64,000 bases of DNA from an uncultured Clostridium sp. (GTDB lineage Bacteria; Bacillota; Clostridia; TANB77; CAG-508). Location: positions 1-64,000 of the forward strand of contig USBY01000001.1 of assembly GCA_900553015.1 (NCBI GenBank), written 5' to 3'. The position numbers were made by a program, and so were the translations under genes. The notes beneath the pieces were generated by a model that ran no database searches, was not told the DNA's origin, and saw only the letters and a program-made list of their open reading frames with translations. This document shows, piece after piece, positions 34,991 to 43,223 of this stretch; positions within the stretch are counted from its first letter, which is position 1, and the number at the start of each line of letters is the position of its first letter.

Positions 34991-35923
34991 TCAATTATTT
35001 TCTGTAACAGCCTTTATAATAGCACTTTTATCAATTTGGAAATATTTTAATAAATCATCTGCTTTACCAGACTTTCCAAACTCATCTTTTATACCCATTC
35101 TATATACTTTTGTAGGATAATTTTCTGCTAATACTTCGCATACAGCAGAGCCTAATCCACCTATTATATTATGGTCTTCTACAGTTATAATTTTCTTTGT
35201 TTCTTTTGCCGCTTTAATAATGATATCCTTGTCTATTGGCTTTATTGTATGCATATCTATAACTCTTACATTTAATCCCATGTTTTTTAATTCTTCCATC
35301 GCATCTATAGCTTCTGATACAACAACACCTGTAGCTATTATTGTAGCATCTGTTCCGTTTCCTATTTGGATTCCTTTACCTATTTCAAATTTTTCGTCTT
35401 CGTATATTTTTGGTGTTGCTAATCTACATAGTCTTAAATATACAGGTCCTTCAAATTTAGCAATTTCATTTACTGCCCATCTTGTTTGTGTATCATCTGA
35501 TGTACAAATAACAGTCATATTAGGAATTGTTCTCATCAAAGATATATCCTCTATCATTTGATGTGTAGCTCCATCTTCTCCTACTGTTATTCCCGCATGA
35601 GTTGCACAAATTTTAACATTTAATTTAGGATAGCAAATACTGTTTCTTATTTGGTCATATGCTCTTCCAGCAGCAAACATAGCAAATGTACTTGCAAATG
35701 GAATCTTACCACATGTAGCAAGTCCAGCTGCAGTTCCTATCATATTTTGTTCTGCTATTCCCATGTCAAAAAATCTGTCTGGAAATTTTTTAGCAAATAT
35801 ACTAGTTTTGGTTGCAGCTGACAAATCAGCATCTAATACAACTACTTTATTATTTTTATCTCCTAAATTTGCTAATTCTTCTCCATAACTTTGTCTTGTT
35901 GCCTTTTTTTCATCCTTATTCAT
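34991..35923 (-). CDS. transketolase, C-terminal subunit
   Basis: Pyrimidine-binding and C-terminal domains of a split transketolase (310 aa). DADLSAATKT, GIAEQNMIGTAAGLA with the catalytic Glu, and GVTIGEDGATHQ-type block (here ITVGEDGATHQMIED). It works only with the N-terminal subunit, whose gene overlaps its start by 8 bp. Interconverts pentose and triose/hexose phosphates with thiamine diphosphate. Confidence 0.93.
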   Translation of the reverse strand: MNKDEKKATRQSYGEELANLGDKNNKVVVLDADLSAATKTSIFAKKFPDRFFDMGIAEQNMIGTAAGLATCGKIPFASTFAMFAAGRAYDQIRNSICYPKLNVKICATHAGITVGEDGATHQMIEDISLMRTIPNMTVICTSDDTQTRWAVNEIAKFEGPVYLRLCRLATPKIYEDEKFEIGKGIQIGNGTDATIIATGVVVSEAIDAMEELKNMGLNVRVIDMHTIKPIDKDIIIKAAKETKKIITVEDHNIIGGLGSAVCEVLAENYPTKVYRMGIKDEFGKSGKADDLLKYFQIDKSAIIKAVTENN

Positions 35924-36737
35924 CAGCTTCGCCTCCTAACTCTTTTAATGCCATCTTATATTCTTCCTCGTTTGGTGCTTTTCCGTGCCATCCGACATTA
36001 TCTTCCATAAAAGAAACCCCCTTACCTTTTATTGTTTTGGCAATAATTACTGTAGGCATTCCTTTTATTTGTCTAGCTTTATTTAAAGCTTCTTCTATTT
36101 CTTTAGTGTCATTACCATTTATATTTATTACATAAAATCCAAAACTTTCGAATTTTTTATCTATTGGATATGGATTTATTATTTTATCTATAGTTCCATC
36201 AATTTGTAGATTATTATTATCTACAAAAATGCATAAATTATCTAATTTATATCTTGCTGAAGCCATTGCAGCTTCCCATATTTGTCCTTCTTCTATTTCT
36301 CCGTCACCTAGTATTGCATAAACTCTGTAATCTTTTTTATCTAATTTTCCTGCTATTGCCATTCCATTTGCTGCTGATAGTCCCTGTCCTAATGAACCTG
36401 TAGACATGTCCACTCCTGGTATTTTCTTCATATCTGGATGTCCTTGAAGAATTGAATTTATATTTCTAAAGTTTTTTAATTCATCAATACTAAAAAATCC
36501 TTTTAAGGCTAAAGTAGCATATAAAGCTGGAGAACAATGACCTTTAGATAATACAAATCTATCTCTATTTTCGTCTTTTGGATTTTTAGGATCTATTTTC
36601 ATTTCTTTAAAATAAAGTACTGCTAATATATCTGCTATAGATAAAGAACCTCCTGGATGTCCAGATTTAGCATAATATACTTCTTTTACAGTATTAATCC
36701 TTATTTTATTTGCTATTTCTTCTAAATTATTTTCCAT
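35916..36737 (-). CDS. transketolase, N-terminal subunit
   Basis: The TPP-binding half of split transketolase (273 aa). SGHPGGSLSIADILAVLYF near 24, LSKGHCSPALYA near 64, and the TPP/metal motif GDGEIEEGQIWEA near 145 are all present. The ATG at 36737 follows AAAGGAGA; a TTG 15 bp upstream overlaps the ribosome site. The split form is common in Clostridia and archaea. Confidence 0.93.
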   Translation of the reverse strand: MENNLEEIANKIRINTVKEVYYAKSGHPGGSLSIADILAVLYFKEMKIDPKNPKDENRDRFVLSKGHCSPALYATLALKGFFSIDELKNFRNINSILQGHPDMKKIPGVDMSTGSLGQGLSAANGMAIAGKLDKKDYRVYAILGDGEIEEGQIWEAAMASARYKLDNLCIFVDNNNLQIDGTIDKIINPYPIDKKFESFGFYVININGNDTKEIEEALNKARQIKGMPTVIIAKTIKGKGVSFMEDNVGWHGKAPNEEEYKMALKELGGEADE

Positions 36738-36784
36738 ACTATCTCCTTTCAAACTAACAAAATTTTATGGCTTTATTTACAAAT

Positions 36785-36814
36785 GGGCAATAAGATAGAA
36801 TTAACTTATTGCCC
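36785..36814 (-). terminator. terminator after the C1 peptidase gene
   Basis: Ten-pair stem GGGCAATAAG/CTTATTGCCC. The minus-strand tail is only moderately U-rich (ATTTGTAAAT); the stronger T-run is on the other strand. Confidence 0.6.
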
Positions 36815-36824
36815 CCTTTTTTCT

Positions 36825-38891
36825 TTATTTAATTTTTATATCTCTATATCTTCTATAATTAAAATATGAAATAATAAATATTCCTATAACTACTGGTAAT
36901 ACCCATCTCGCCATATCTGTTCCTGTCTTAGGCAAAAGTTCATCTGCTAATGTTTGATTTACAGTTCCATTATAGTAATATGCTGAATTACTATTTGAGT
37001 TGTTATTACTATTAGTTGTACCCGTTCCAGAATTTGAATTACTATTGGTATTTGGATTATTTGTATTTGTATTGGTATTTTGGTTGTTATTATCTATGTT
37101 TGTATTAGTATTTTGATTGTTGTTATCAGTATTTGTGTTCTGATTATTGTTGCCAGTATTTGTATTTGCATTCTGATTGTTATTATTCGTGTTTGTATTG
37201 TCATTATTATTATTTGTGTTTGTATTTGTATTTGGTTCTTCTGGCTCACTTGAAGCTTCCTTTGTTGTTATCGCCTTAACACATAAATTAGATTCTTCAA
37301 AAGTATTTTCATCTACTTTAAAATCTGTAAAGTCCTCCCAAGATTGTAAACTATTTAATGATATATAACTTTCTCCTGCATTTGCGCTTACATTGTCAAA
37401 CATTGTTGGAGATGTAGTTAATTTACTATCCGCATAATTACATTCAATACCTATTTTAAATTGTTCTGTAGCAGTTAATTTTACCATAACTGCAAATTTG
37501 TCTCCAGTTATTTTTACTGGATTTTTTAGCTTCAAAGTGTTATATGTCGCATCTAATGTTGATGAGTCTACATCAACTTTTTGTAATTTAGCCGAATCCA
37601 AACTAGAATCTGATGGATTAACATATACTTCTGCTGTAACATTTCCACTTGCTGCAATTTGTACTTGTTCTATATATTCGTCTTCATTGCCTTCTTTAGT
37701 GAATACATTAGCTATACCAATTGGTCCTTGTGGATTAACATTTAAATATACTGTTGCACCATAAAAATCATTTTGATATATGTTTTGGTCTTCTGAAATA
37801 TCTTCTGCTCCCATTATTCCAGTTAAATTTTTCTCTATATTAACATCATCATATGACACATATGTATATCCGTCAGCAAAACTTTCTGTTCCATATGAAT
37901 TTAAGCAAATATATGCTCCTGGATTCTTTGGCTTATTTTCTGGATTAAAATTATCTACTGAATAATTATCATCCCATCCTACTATTGTAATTGCATGGTC
38001 TATACTATAAAAATTATTATCACAGAAATATGCTGCTGAATGCATTGGATCTTCTGGATTGCTATAATAATTTCTATTATTTCCAACTGTTGTTGCAGCT
38101 AAAGCACCATATTTCATAATATATTGTTTTATTTCATTTCTAATTAATGTAACTTCTTCATCTGTATATTCTTTATAAGAATCATCTCTATATGTTACAT
38201 TACCTTCTAAATCTATATATTTATTTATGTTTGGAAATACTTTTGCATCTGTTACTCTTATAACAGCTTCTTTATCTTGAATTTCTGACAATTTTATTTT
38301 ATCTTCATTATCTTCAAATGGCATATCTTCTTCTAAAACTGCTCCTGTTCCATTTGTAAGATATCCTAATGCCATTGTTGAATTACCACCAGTTCCAACT
38401 TCTCTACTATATCCTATTGGATTCTTTCCATCTAAAAAAGTTTCTGAAGTAGCATAGTCCATATGTCTTGCAGAATATCTTGGTATAACTGCTTTTTGTT
38501 CAGATAATGCTAAATATGATTCTAATACGCTTGTCATAGAGAAAGCCCAACACTCTCCTGTAGTTCCTTGATGTTTTACAGGAACATTAATATCTTCTGT
38601 TAAACTATATTTTGTTGGAATTGAAGCTTTTGAAAAAAAGTTCTGTACACCAAATAAAAATGAATTAGCATTATTTTTATCTTCTTCATCAATATTTGTT
38701 GAAGTAGCCATTGGCATAATTACATTATCTTTTTCTTCTTCTGAAAGCTTGTCCCAATTTTTAAAATCTTCTGATAAATTTAATGAAACAGTAGATTCCT
38801 TTTCATCTGTTGTTGCAAAAGATATACTATTTAATTCCAAGAATATTGTAATAATAAGCAGTATTGGTATAAGTTTTATTATTTTTTTCAT
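36825..38891 (-). CDS. wall-anchored papain-like (C1) cysteine protease
   Basis: A 688-residue surface protease. Signal peptide (to about 26); C1 domain with Gln108 (VKHQG), Cys114 (GECWAFS), His299 (IDHAITIVGW) and Asn331 (CLNSYG), so the catalytic tetrad is intact; a beta-rich domain (about 355-540) like the lectin-like domain of clostridial C1 proteases; an Asn/Thr repeat tract (about 562-640); then LPKTG (653-657), a hydrophobic helix and a basic tail for sortase anchoring. No sortase gene in this window. The repeats are tandem and could vary in length. Confidence 0.9.
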   Translation of the reverse strand: MKKIIKLIPILLIITIFLELNSISFATTDEKESTVSLNLSEDFKNWDKLSEEEKDNVIMPMATSTNIDEEDKNNANSFLFGVQNFFSKASIPTKYSLTEDINVPVKHQGTTGECWAFSMTSVLESYLALSEQKAVIPRYSARHMDYATSETFLDGKNPIGYSREVGTGGNSTMALGYLTNGTGAVLEEDMPFEDNEDKIKLSEIQDKEAVIRVTDAKVFPNINKYIDLEGNVTYRDDSYKEYTDEEVTLIRNEIKQYIMKYGALAATTVGNNRNYYSNPEDPMHSAAYFCDNNFYSIDHAITIVGWDDNYSVDNFNPENKPKNPGAYICLNSYGTESFADGYTYVSYDDVNIEKNLTGIMGAEDISEDQNIYQNDFYGATVYLNVNPQGPIGIANVFTKEGNEDEYIEQVQIAASGNVTAEVYVNPSDSSLDSAKLQKVDVDSSTLDATYNTLKLKNPVKITGDKFAVMVKLTATEQFKIGIECNYADSKLTTSPTMFDNVSANAGESYISLNSLQSWEDFTDFKVDENTFEESNLCVKAITTKEASSEPEEPNTNTNTNNNNDNTNTNNNNQNANTNTGNNNQNTNTDNNNQNTNTNIDNNNQNTNTNTNNPNTNSNSNSGTGTTNSNNNSNSNSAYYYNGTVNQTLADELLPKTGTDMARWVLPVVIGIFIISYFNYRRYRDIKIK

Positions 38892-38967
38892 GACCGAATT
38901 CTCCCCTTATATTTATATAATAACATATAAGCTTATAGTTTTATATAACATGTTTTTTTCTTTTTAA

Positions 38968-39471
38968 TTACAGCTTTATTACAAGTTCTTTACTATCTTT
39001 CAAGTCAATTTTTCTATATTGTACGTTACATGAGTCTAATAATTTCTTAGATGCTATTGTTTCGTCTGTATCTGCGTATTTATCTGATAAATAAACTACT
39101 TCTTTTATTCCGGCTTGAATTATCTCTTTTGCACATTCATTGCAAGGAAACAAATCTACATATATCTTTGAATTTTCTAAATCCTTTCTTGACCCTCTAT
39201 AATTTAATATAGCATTTCTTTCTGCATGTACAACATATAAATATTTTGTCTCTAATGGATTTCCTTCTCTTCCCCATGGAAATTTTTCATCATTAAATCC
39301 ATTTGGAGCTCCATTATATCCTATTGATAAAATTCTGTTATCATTACTTACTATACAAGCTCCTACTTGAGTATGTGGATCTTTACTTCTCATTGCTGAT
39401 AATTTTGCTACTGCCATAAAATACTCATCCCAACTTAAATAATCTTTTCTAGCTTTTGAATCTCCTTGCAT
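38968..39471 (-). CDS. dCMP/deoxycytidylate deaminase
   Basis: Zinc-dependent deaminase (167 aa) converting dCMP to dUMP, a precursor of dTMP; also annotated ComEB. HAERNAIL near 81 supplies the zinc His and the catalytic Glu; PCNECAKEI near 109 supplies two zinc Cys. Length and motifs fit the dCMP deaminase family rather than cytidine deaminase. Confidence 0.92.
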   Translation of the reverse strand: MQGDSKARKDYLSWDEYFMAVAKLSAMRSKDPHTQVGACIVSNDNRILSIGYNGAPNGFNDEKFPWGREGNPLETKYLYVVHAERNAILNYRGSRKDLENSKIYVDLFPCNECAKEIIQAGIKEVVYLSDKYADTDETIASKKLLDSCNVQYRKIDLKDSKELVIKL

Positions 39472-39646
39472 AATTTTCCTCCTATTTTTTATTCTATTTT
39501 AATATACTTATTTTTTAAATTTTTTTCAATATATTGTTTTAATTTTATTAAATTTGTTTTTTATATTTTATATCTTTAAAATCTATTGAAACTTCTAGAA
39601 AAAATCCAATCATATATAATTTTTTCTAAAAAAGTGAAAAAAGATA

Positions 39647-39675
39647 TTGACAAAAAAAACAAAAACAATTATAAT
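39647..39675 (+). promoter_or_regulatory. consensus promoter for the tandem tRNA-Gly genes
   Basis: -35 TTGACA (39647-39652), 17-bp spacer, -10 TATAAT (39670-39675): both hexamers match consensus exactly. Confidence 0.85.
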
Positions 39676-39696
39676 CTATACTTGTCAGGAGCTAAT

Positions 39697-39770
<74 letters not shown>

Positions 39771-39802
39771 GACAATATAATAAAAATATTTTAGGAGCAA
39801 AC

Positions 39803-39876
<74 letters not shown>

Positions 39877-39882
39877 TTAATT

Positions 39883-39913
39883 AGCAACAGCTGGCTTAGG
39901 TTGTTGCTTTTTT
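39883..39913 (+). terminator. terminator of the tandem tRNA-Gly transcript
   Basis: Seven-pair stem AGCAACA/TGTTGCT with a 12-nt loop and a run of T. Confidence 0.8.
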
Positions 39914-39932
39914 ATTTATTTAAAGTTATAAT
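39904..39932 (+). promoter_or_regulatory. promoter for the divergent tRNA-Gly
   Basis: -35 TTGCTT (39904-39909), 17-bp spacer, -10 TATAAT (39927-39932). It is embedded in the end of the upstream terminator, so the third tRNA is a separate transcription unit. Confidence 0.6.
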
Positions 39933-39942
39933 ATATTTACTC

Positions 39943-40016
39943 GCGGGTATATTTTAATGGTAGAATTTCGTGCTTCCGACCCGAAGGTGTGGGTTCGATT
40001 CCCACTACCCGCTCCA
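39943..40016 (+). tRNA. divergent tRNA-Gly (anticodon TCC), structurally odd
   Basis: Acceptor GCGGGTA/TACCCGC and the T-arm (GTGGG/CCCAC) are regular and CCA is encoded. The anticodon stem TCGTG/CCCGA has a mismatch at 30-40, the loop CTTCCGA has G at position 37, and the D-stem (TTTT/GAAT) is poor. It has its own promoter and a 13-bp terminator, so it is maintained. It could be a wall-building, decoy or degenerate tRNA; see findings. Confidence 0.8.
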
Positions 40017-40021
40017 TTTAC

Positions 40022-40070
40022 AACTTATTTTTCGATATTTTTAATATAATACCGAAAAATAAGTTTTTTA
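40022..40070 (+). terminator. terminator after the divergent tRNA-Gly
   Basis: Thirteen-pair perfect stem AACTTATTTTTCG/CGAAAAATAAGTT, then TTTTT. Confidence 0.9.
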
Positions 40071-40136
40071 TTTAGATAATAATGAAAAAAAAGTCGAATT
40101 GAATACAATATCTATTTATTAAAATTGGAGGTAAAA

Positions 40137-41504
40137 ATGATTAAAAAAATTAAATGGAATAATTATAAAGCTCTTGGAAATCTTGAGCTAGATTTTTCAA
40201 AACCTGATGGTTCAGTTTATAATACTATTATACTAGCTGGTGAAAATGGTGTTGGAAAAACAACAATTCTCGAAACTTTAGCAAAATTTCTTAATCTTGG
40301 TTCAATTGAACCTTTCGAATATATTAATTATCAAATTGATAATGACTCTTATACTGTTTCTCCAGATTATAAAAATCTTGACGGTGCTCAATACGGATTC
40401 CATAGTAGGATAAATGACAGTACTGGAGTTAATATAAGTATTAATACCAATAAATATACTAATCCAACATTTATCGAAGAAGATACCGCTGATATTCGCC
40501 ATTATGGTGTCGCATACTCAAAAGCAAGATCTGGATTTAATACGCAAAAAGTAACATCATCAACTCTTCAGCAATTAGATATTGATAAATATGAAAATGA
40601 TGCAAAAGATGATTTTACCTCTTTAAAGCAATTACTAGTAGATGTAGATACACAAGACAATTCTGAATGGATGAGAATCACGAAATCAGGAAAAGGTACT
40701 TCTTTTGATGAATTCAAAAAGACATCAAAAATGCATAGATTTGAAGAAGCTTTTAATGATTTCTTTGAAACTATAAAATTTAAAAATGTTGATGATACAG
40801 ACCCTAATGAAAAAAAGATTATTTTTGAAAAGCATGGAAAAAATATTTCAATAGATGATTTAAGTACAGGTGAAAAACAAATTGTATTTAGAGGTGCACA
40901 TTTATTAAAAAATATTAATAGTATTTCTAACGGAACCGTTTTAATAGATGAGCCTGAATTAAGTATGCATCCTAAATGGCAACAGAATATCTTACAATAT
41001 TACCGCAAACTTTTTACCAAAAATAATACGCAAAGTGTTCAAATGATTATAGCAACACATTCTGAATATGTATTACGAGCAGCACTTGAAGATAGAGACA
41101 ATGTATTGATAATTATATTATCTGACGATAATGGTACTATAGTTTCTAAAAGGATTACTGCACCATCTGTTTTACCAACAATTACAGCTGCTGAAACTAA
41201 TTATTTAGCTTTTGGCATTATTTCTCCAGATTATCATATAGAATTATATGGATACTTGCAGAATAAAACTAATCGTTATTCAGTAAAACGTTGTGACGAT
41301 TATATTGTTGCTCAAACTTCTATATACAATCCTACACTACATTACAAACCATCTTCTTTTACCAATATTAGCGGAAACACTGTTACTTATCAAACATTAC
41401 CTACATATATACGTAACGCAATAGATCATCCATCACCAACTAATCCTTACACACAAGATGAATTAAAAACTTCCATCGAACTTTTAATTCAATTATGTAG
41501 ATAA
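40137..41504 (+). CDS. AAA/ABC-type ATPase with C-terminal HEPN-like motif
   Basis: A 455-residue OLD/RecF-like ATPase. N-terminal Walker A GENGVGKTT (35-43), signature LSTGEKQ (about 242-248), Walker B VLIDEPELSMHP (about 270-281), then a switch His. The C-terminal ~125 residues differ from plain AAA proteins and end with RNAIDHP (426-432), fitting the R-x4-6-H motif of HEPN RNases. By analogy to RloC/PrrC this could be an anti-phage or anticodon-nuclease-type gene; that is inference. ATG 40137 follows TTGGAGG. No modification or toxin partner is adjacent. Confidence 0.75.
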   Translation: MIKKIKWNNYKALGNLELDFSKPDGSVYNTIILAGENGVGKTTILETLAKFLNLGSIEPFEYINYQIDNDSYTVSPDYKNLDGAQYGFHSRINDSTGVNISINTNKYTNPTFIEEDTADIRHYGVAYSKARSGFNTQKVTSSTLQQLDIDKYENDAKDDFTSLKQLLVDVDTQDNSEWMRITKSGKGTSFDEFKKTSKMHRFEEAFNDFFETIKFKNVDDTDPNEKKIIFEKHGKNISIDDLSTGEKQIVFRGAHLLKNINSISNGTVLIDEPELSMHPKWQQNILQYYRKLFTKNNTQSVQMIIATHSEYVLRAALEDRDNVLIIILSDDNGTIVSKRITAPSVLPTITAAETNYLAFGIISPDYHIELYGYLQNKTNRYSVKRCDDYIVAQTSIYNPTLHYKPSSFTNISGNTVTYQTLPTYIRNAIDHPSPTNPYTQDELKTSIELLIQLCR

Positions 41505-41509
41505 TTTTT

Positions 41510-41540
41510 AAACTCAATCTTACAAAGATTGAGTTTTTTC
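41510..41540 (+). terminator. terminator of the AAA gene
   Basis: Stem AACTCAATCTT/AAGATTGAGTT (11 bp), 3-4 nt loop, then a T-run. Confidence 0.85.
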
Positions 41541-42191
41541 TTATTTATTTTGGTTAATAATCCACTTAATATCTTCTATTGATTTATCTATATTAAATCT
41601 TCCATTTCCAACTGGATAAAAAACTGAATAAAATTTATATTCTTTTCCATTTATTTCTTGATTAAAACATTTTTTCCTTACCTGTGAAACTGATATTTTT
41701 TCATCTAGTACAATCGAACTAACTTGATTTCCAAATAAAACAATATTCTTTGGTTTTACTATACTTATTTCTTGTTTAAATAATTCCAAATACTCTTTAT
41801 ATACTGAATCAGGCAATGGTCTGGCATCTACCTGTGTGCATTTAGCCAAATTTGTTATGAAATATTTATGTCTAGTAACCTCATTATAGACTTCTTCTGC
41901 AAATTCTTTTGTCCAATCTGTTCCTTTAATAGTTTTTATTTTATTATAAATATCTTTATCCAATAAATCTAATTTATAAAACAAATCCCATATGTTTTTT
42001 GTACCAATCCAAGGAGATTTTAAACCTTTCCATTCTTTAGATGAAGCTATATTTCTCTTGGTCGGGTTCATAAACACAAAACATATATCTGGATTATTAC
42101 TACATCCTCCATTATATATAGAATCTAGATTTTTATCTCCATATTTTATTTGTAATTTATCATATTCTTTTTCTAATTGTTTTAAGTTCAT
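41541..42191 (-). CDS. uracil-DNA-glycosylase-superfamily protein
   Basis: A 216-residue protein whose order of motifs fits the UDG/SMUG fold: FVFMNPTKRN near the N-terminus (cf. SMUG1 GMNPG), YFITNLAKCTQ in mid-protein, the strand KNIVLFGNQVS, and a C-terminal FYPVGNGRFN where other families have an HPS-type loop. That catalytic loop is changed (H to Y), so activity on uracil is uncertain. Start 42191 follows AAAGGAGAGG. The upstream hairpin (42222-42262) may lie in a shared transcript with the YgjP-type gene. Confidence 0.65.
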   Translation of the reverse strand: MNLKQLEKEYDKLQIKYGDKNLDSIYNGGCSNNPDICFVFMNPTKRNIASSKEWKGLKSPWIGTKNIWDLFYKLDLLDKDIYNKIKTIKGTDWTKEFAEEVYNEVTRHKYFITNLAKCTQVDARPLPDSVYKEYLELFKQEISIVKPKNIVLFGNQVSSIVLDEKISVSQVRKKCFNQEINGKEYKFYSVFYPVGNGRFNIDKSIEDIKWIINQNK

Positions 42192-42221
42192 ATTTCCTCT
42201 CCTTTGGAAATATTTTAGCAT

Positions 42222-42262
42222 AAAGCTGCTGTTAAAATCTACAATTTTATAACAGCAGCTTT
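42222..42262 (-). terminator. large hairpin between YgjP-type and UDG-like genes
   Basis: Perfect 13-bp stem AAAGCTGCTGTTA/TAACAGCAGCTTT extended by AAAT/ATTT. It directly follows the YgjP-type stop. The U-tract on the minus strand is short, so it may attenuate rather than terminate. Confidence 0.6.
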
Positions 42263-42269
42263 AGTTTGA

Positions 42270-42947
42270 TTAAAATTTGTATTCGCTTAATATTTCATCA
42301 TATTTTTCGTATTTAGGAAAATATTTTTTTAATAATTTATAAAAACTTTTTGCATGTGTTTTAAATTTTAAATGGCATAATTCATGTATTACAATATATC
42401 TTATACAATTTTCATCTAATTCCATTATTTTTGAGTTAATATAAATTTCTTTTTTATCAAAATCAAATTTAGCCATTTCTTTTGAATTTTGAATAATACT
42501 ATAATCTTCTGGAACTAAACCAGTTTCGATTCTAATTTCTTCAAAAACATTTTCTAGATGTCTTTCTGCTAATTTTGCATACATTTTATTTAATATAACA
42601 TCTATTATTTTTTTATTATTTCTTCCTTCTAATTTTACTGGTAATTTTATTTCTATATAATTATTGTTTAAATTTAATTCTGGAGTCTTAATGTTTGCAT
42701 ATATAACTTTTACTGCATAATTTATTCCTAATATTTTTGCACTATTGTATAATGATACTTCTTCCATTTCATTTAATTTCTTTATTATCCAGTTTTTGTT
42801 TTCTCTTATGGCATCTTGTATTCTTTGTTTAGAAAAATACCAAGGAGCTTTTACTACTACTTCTCCGTTATTTACTAAGATAGAGAAATCTCCAAATATA
42901 GCTTTATCTATTGTATATGATATAACATTTTCTTTAACTTTTTTCAT
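42270..42947 (-). CDS. YgjP/SprT-like zinc metallopeptidase (M48-type, DUF45)
   Basis: A 225-residue cytosolic protein. N-terminal half: beta-rich, with basic helix WIIKKLNEMEE. C-terminal half: zinc site HELCHLKFKTH (near 189), i.e. HExxH plus a third His, followed by FYKLLKKYFPKY typical of YgjP. Family members act on DNA-protein crosslinks or are unassigned. A sigma-A promoter flanked by two LexA-like boxes suggests DNA-damage induction. Confidence 0.85.
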   Translation of the reverse strand: MKKVKENVISYTIDKAIFGDFSILVNNGEVVVKAPWYFSKQRIQDAIRENKNWIIKKLNEMEEVSLYNSAKILGINYAVKVIYANIKTPELNLNNNYIEIKLPVKLEGRNNKKIIDVILNKMYAKLAERHLENVFEEIRIETGLVPEDYSIIQNSKEMAKFDFDKKEIYINSKIMELDENCIRYIVIHELCHLKFKTHAKSFYKLLKKYFPKYEKYDEILSEYKF

Positions 42948-42970
42948 AATAAACCTCCTTAATATTTTTT

Positions 42971-42984
42971 CGAACTCTTGTTTG
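42971..42984. promoter_or_regulatory. LexA-like (SOS) box in the YgjP-type leader
   Basis: Plus strand CGAAC-TCTT-GTTTG, exact match to CGAACNNNNGTTYG. It is about 14 bp below the -10, in the early transcribed region of the YgjP-type gene. Confidence 0.7.
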
Positions 42985-42998
42985 CTTTTGTTGAATGT

Positions 42999-43027
42999 AT
43001 TTTATATTCTTATATAAATTTTGTCAA
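42999..43027 (-). promoter_or_regulatory. sigma-A promoter for the YgjP-type gene
   Basis: Minus strand: -35 TTGACA (43022-43027), 17-bp spacer, -10 TAAAAT (42999-43004). Confidence 0.75.
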
Positions 43028-43035
43028 TAGTTTTT

Positions 43036-43049
43036 CGAAATTTTGTTCG
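43036..43049. promoter_or_regulatory. second LexA-like box upstream of the YgjP -35
   Basis: Plus strand CGAAA-TTTT-GTTCG, one mismatch to the consensus, 8 bp upstream of the -35. Matches 28453-28466 over 13 bases. Confidence 0.55.
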
Positions 43050-43060
43050 GTTTTTTATGA

Positions 43061-43099
43061 AAAATTTTATCCCTTCGTAAAATGGCTCTACAAAGGGAT
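43061..43099 (-). terminator. tRNA-Gln terminator
   Basis: Stem ATCCCTT/AAGGGAT plus GTA/TAC with one mismatched pair between; tail AAAATTTTTC. It lies just below tRNA-Gln. Confidence 0.6.
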
Positions 43100-43104
43100 T
43101 TTTA

Positions 43105-43178
43105 TGGTTCGGGTAGTTAGATTCGAACTAACGATCGTAGGGTCAGAGCCTACTGCCTTACCGCTTGGCCATACCCGA
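43105..43178 (-). tRNA. tRNA-Gln (anticodon CTG)
   Basis: Minus strand: acceptor TCGGGTA/TACCCGA, D-arm GGCCAAGCGGTAAGGC, anticodon stem GTAGG/CCTAC with loop CTCTGAC and anticodon CTG, T-arm GTTAG/CTAAC; discriminator A, CCA encoded. Reads CAG. Confidence 0.95.
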
Positions 43179-43184
43179 ATATGA

Positions 43185-43214
43185 AGCTAGATATATAATA
43201 ATATATATCTAGCT
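43185..43214 (-). other. AT-rich hairpin between acyltransferase gene and tRNA-Gln
   Basis: Stem AGCTAGATATAT/ATATATCTAGCT around a short loop. The T-run is only on the plus strand, where no gene needs it. On the minus strand it may help process a readthrough transcript to tRNA-Gln. Confidence 0.45.
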
Positions 43215-43223
43215 TTTTTTCAA

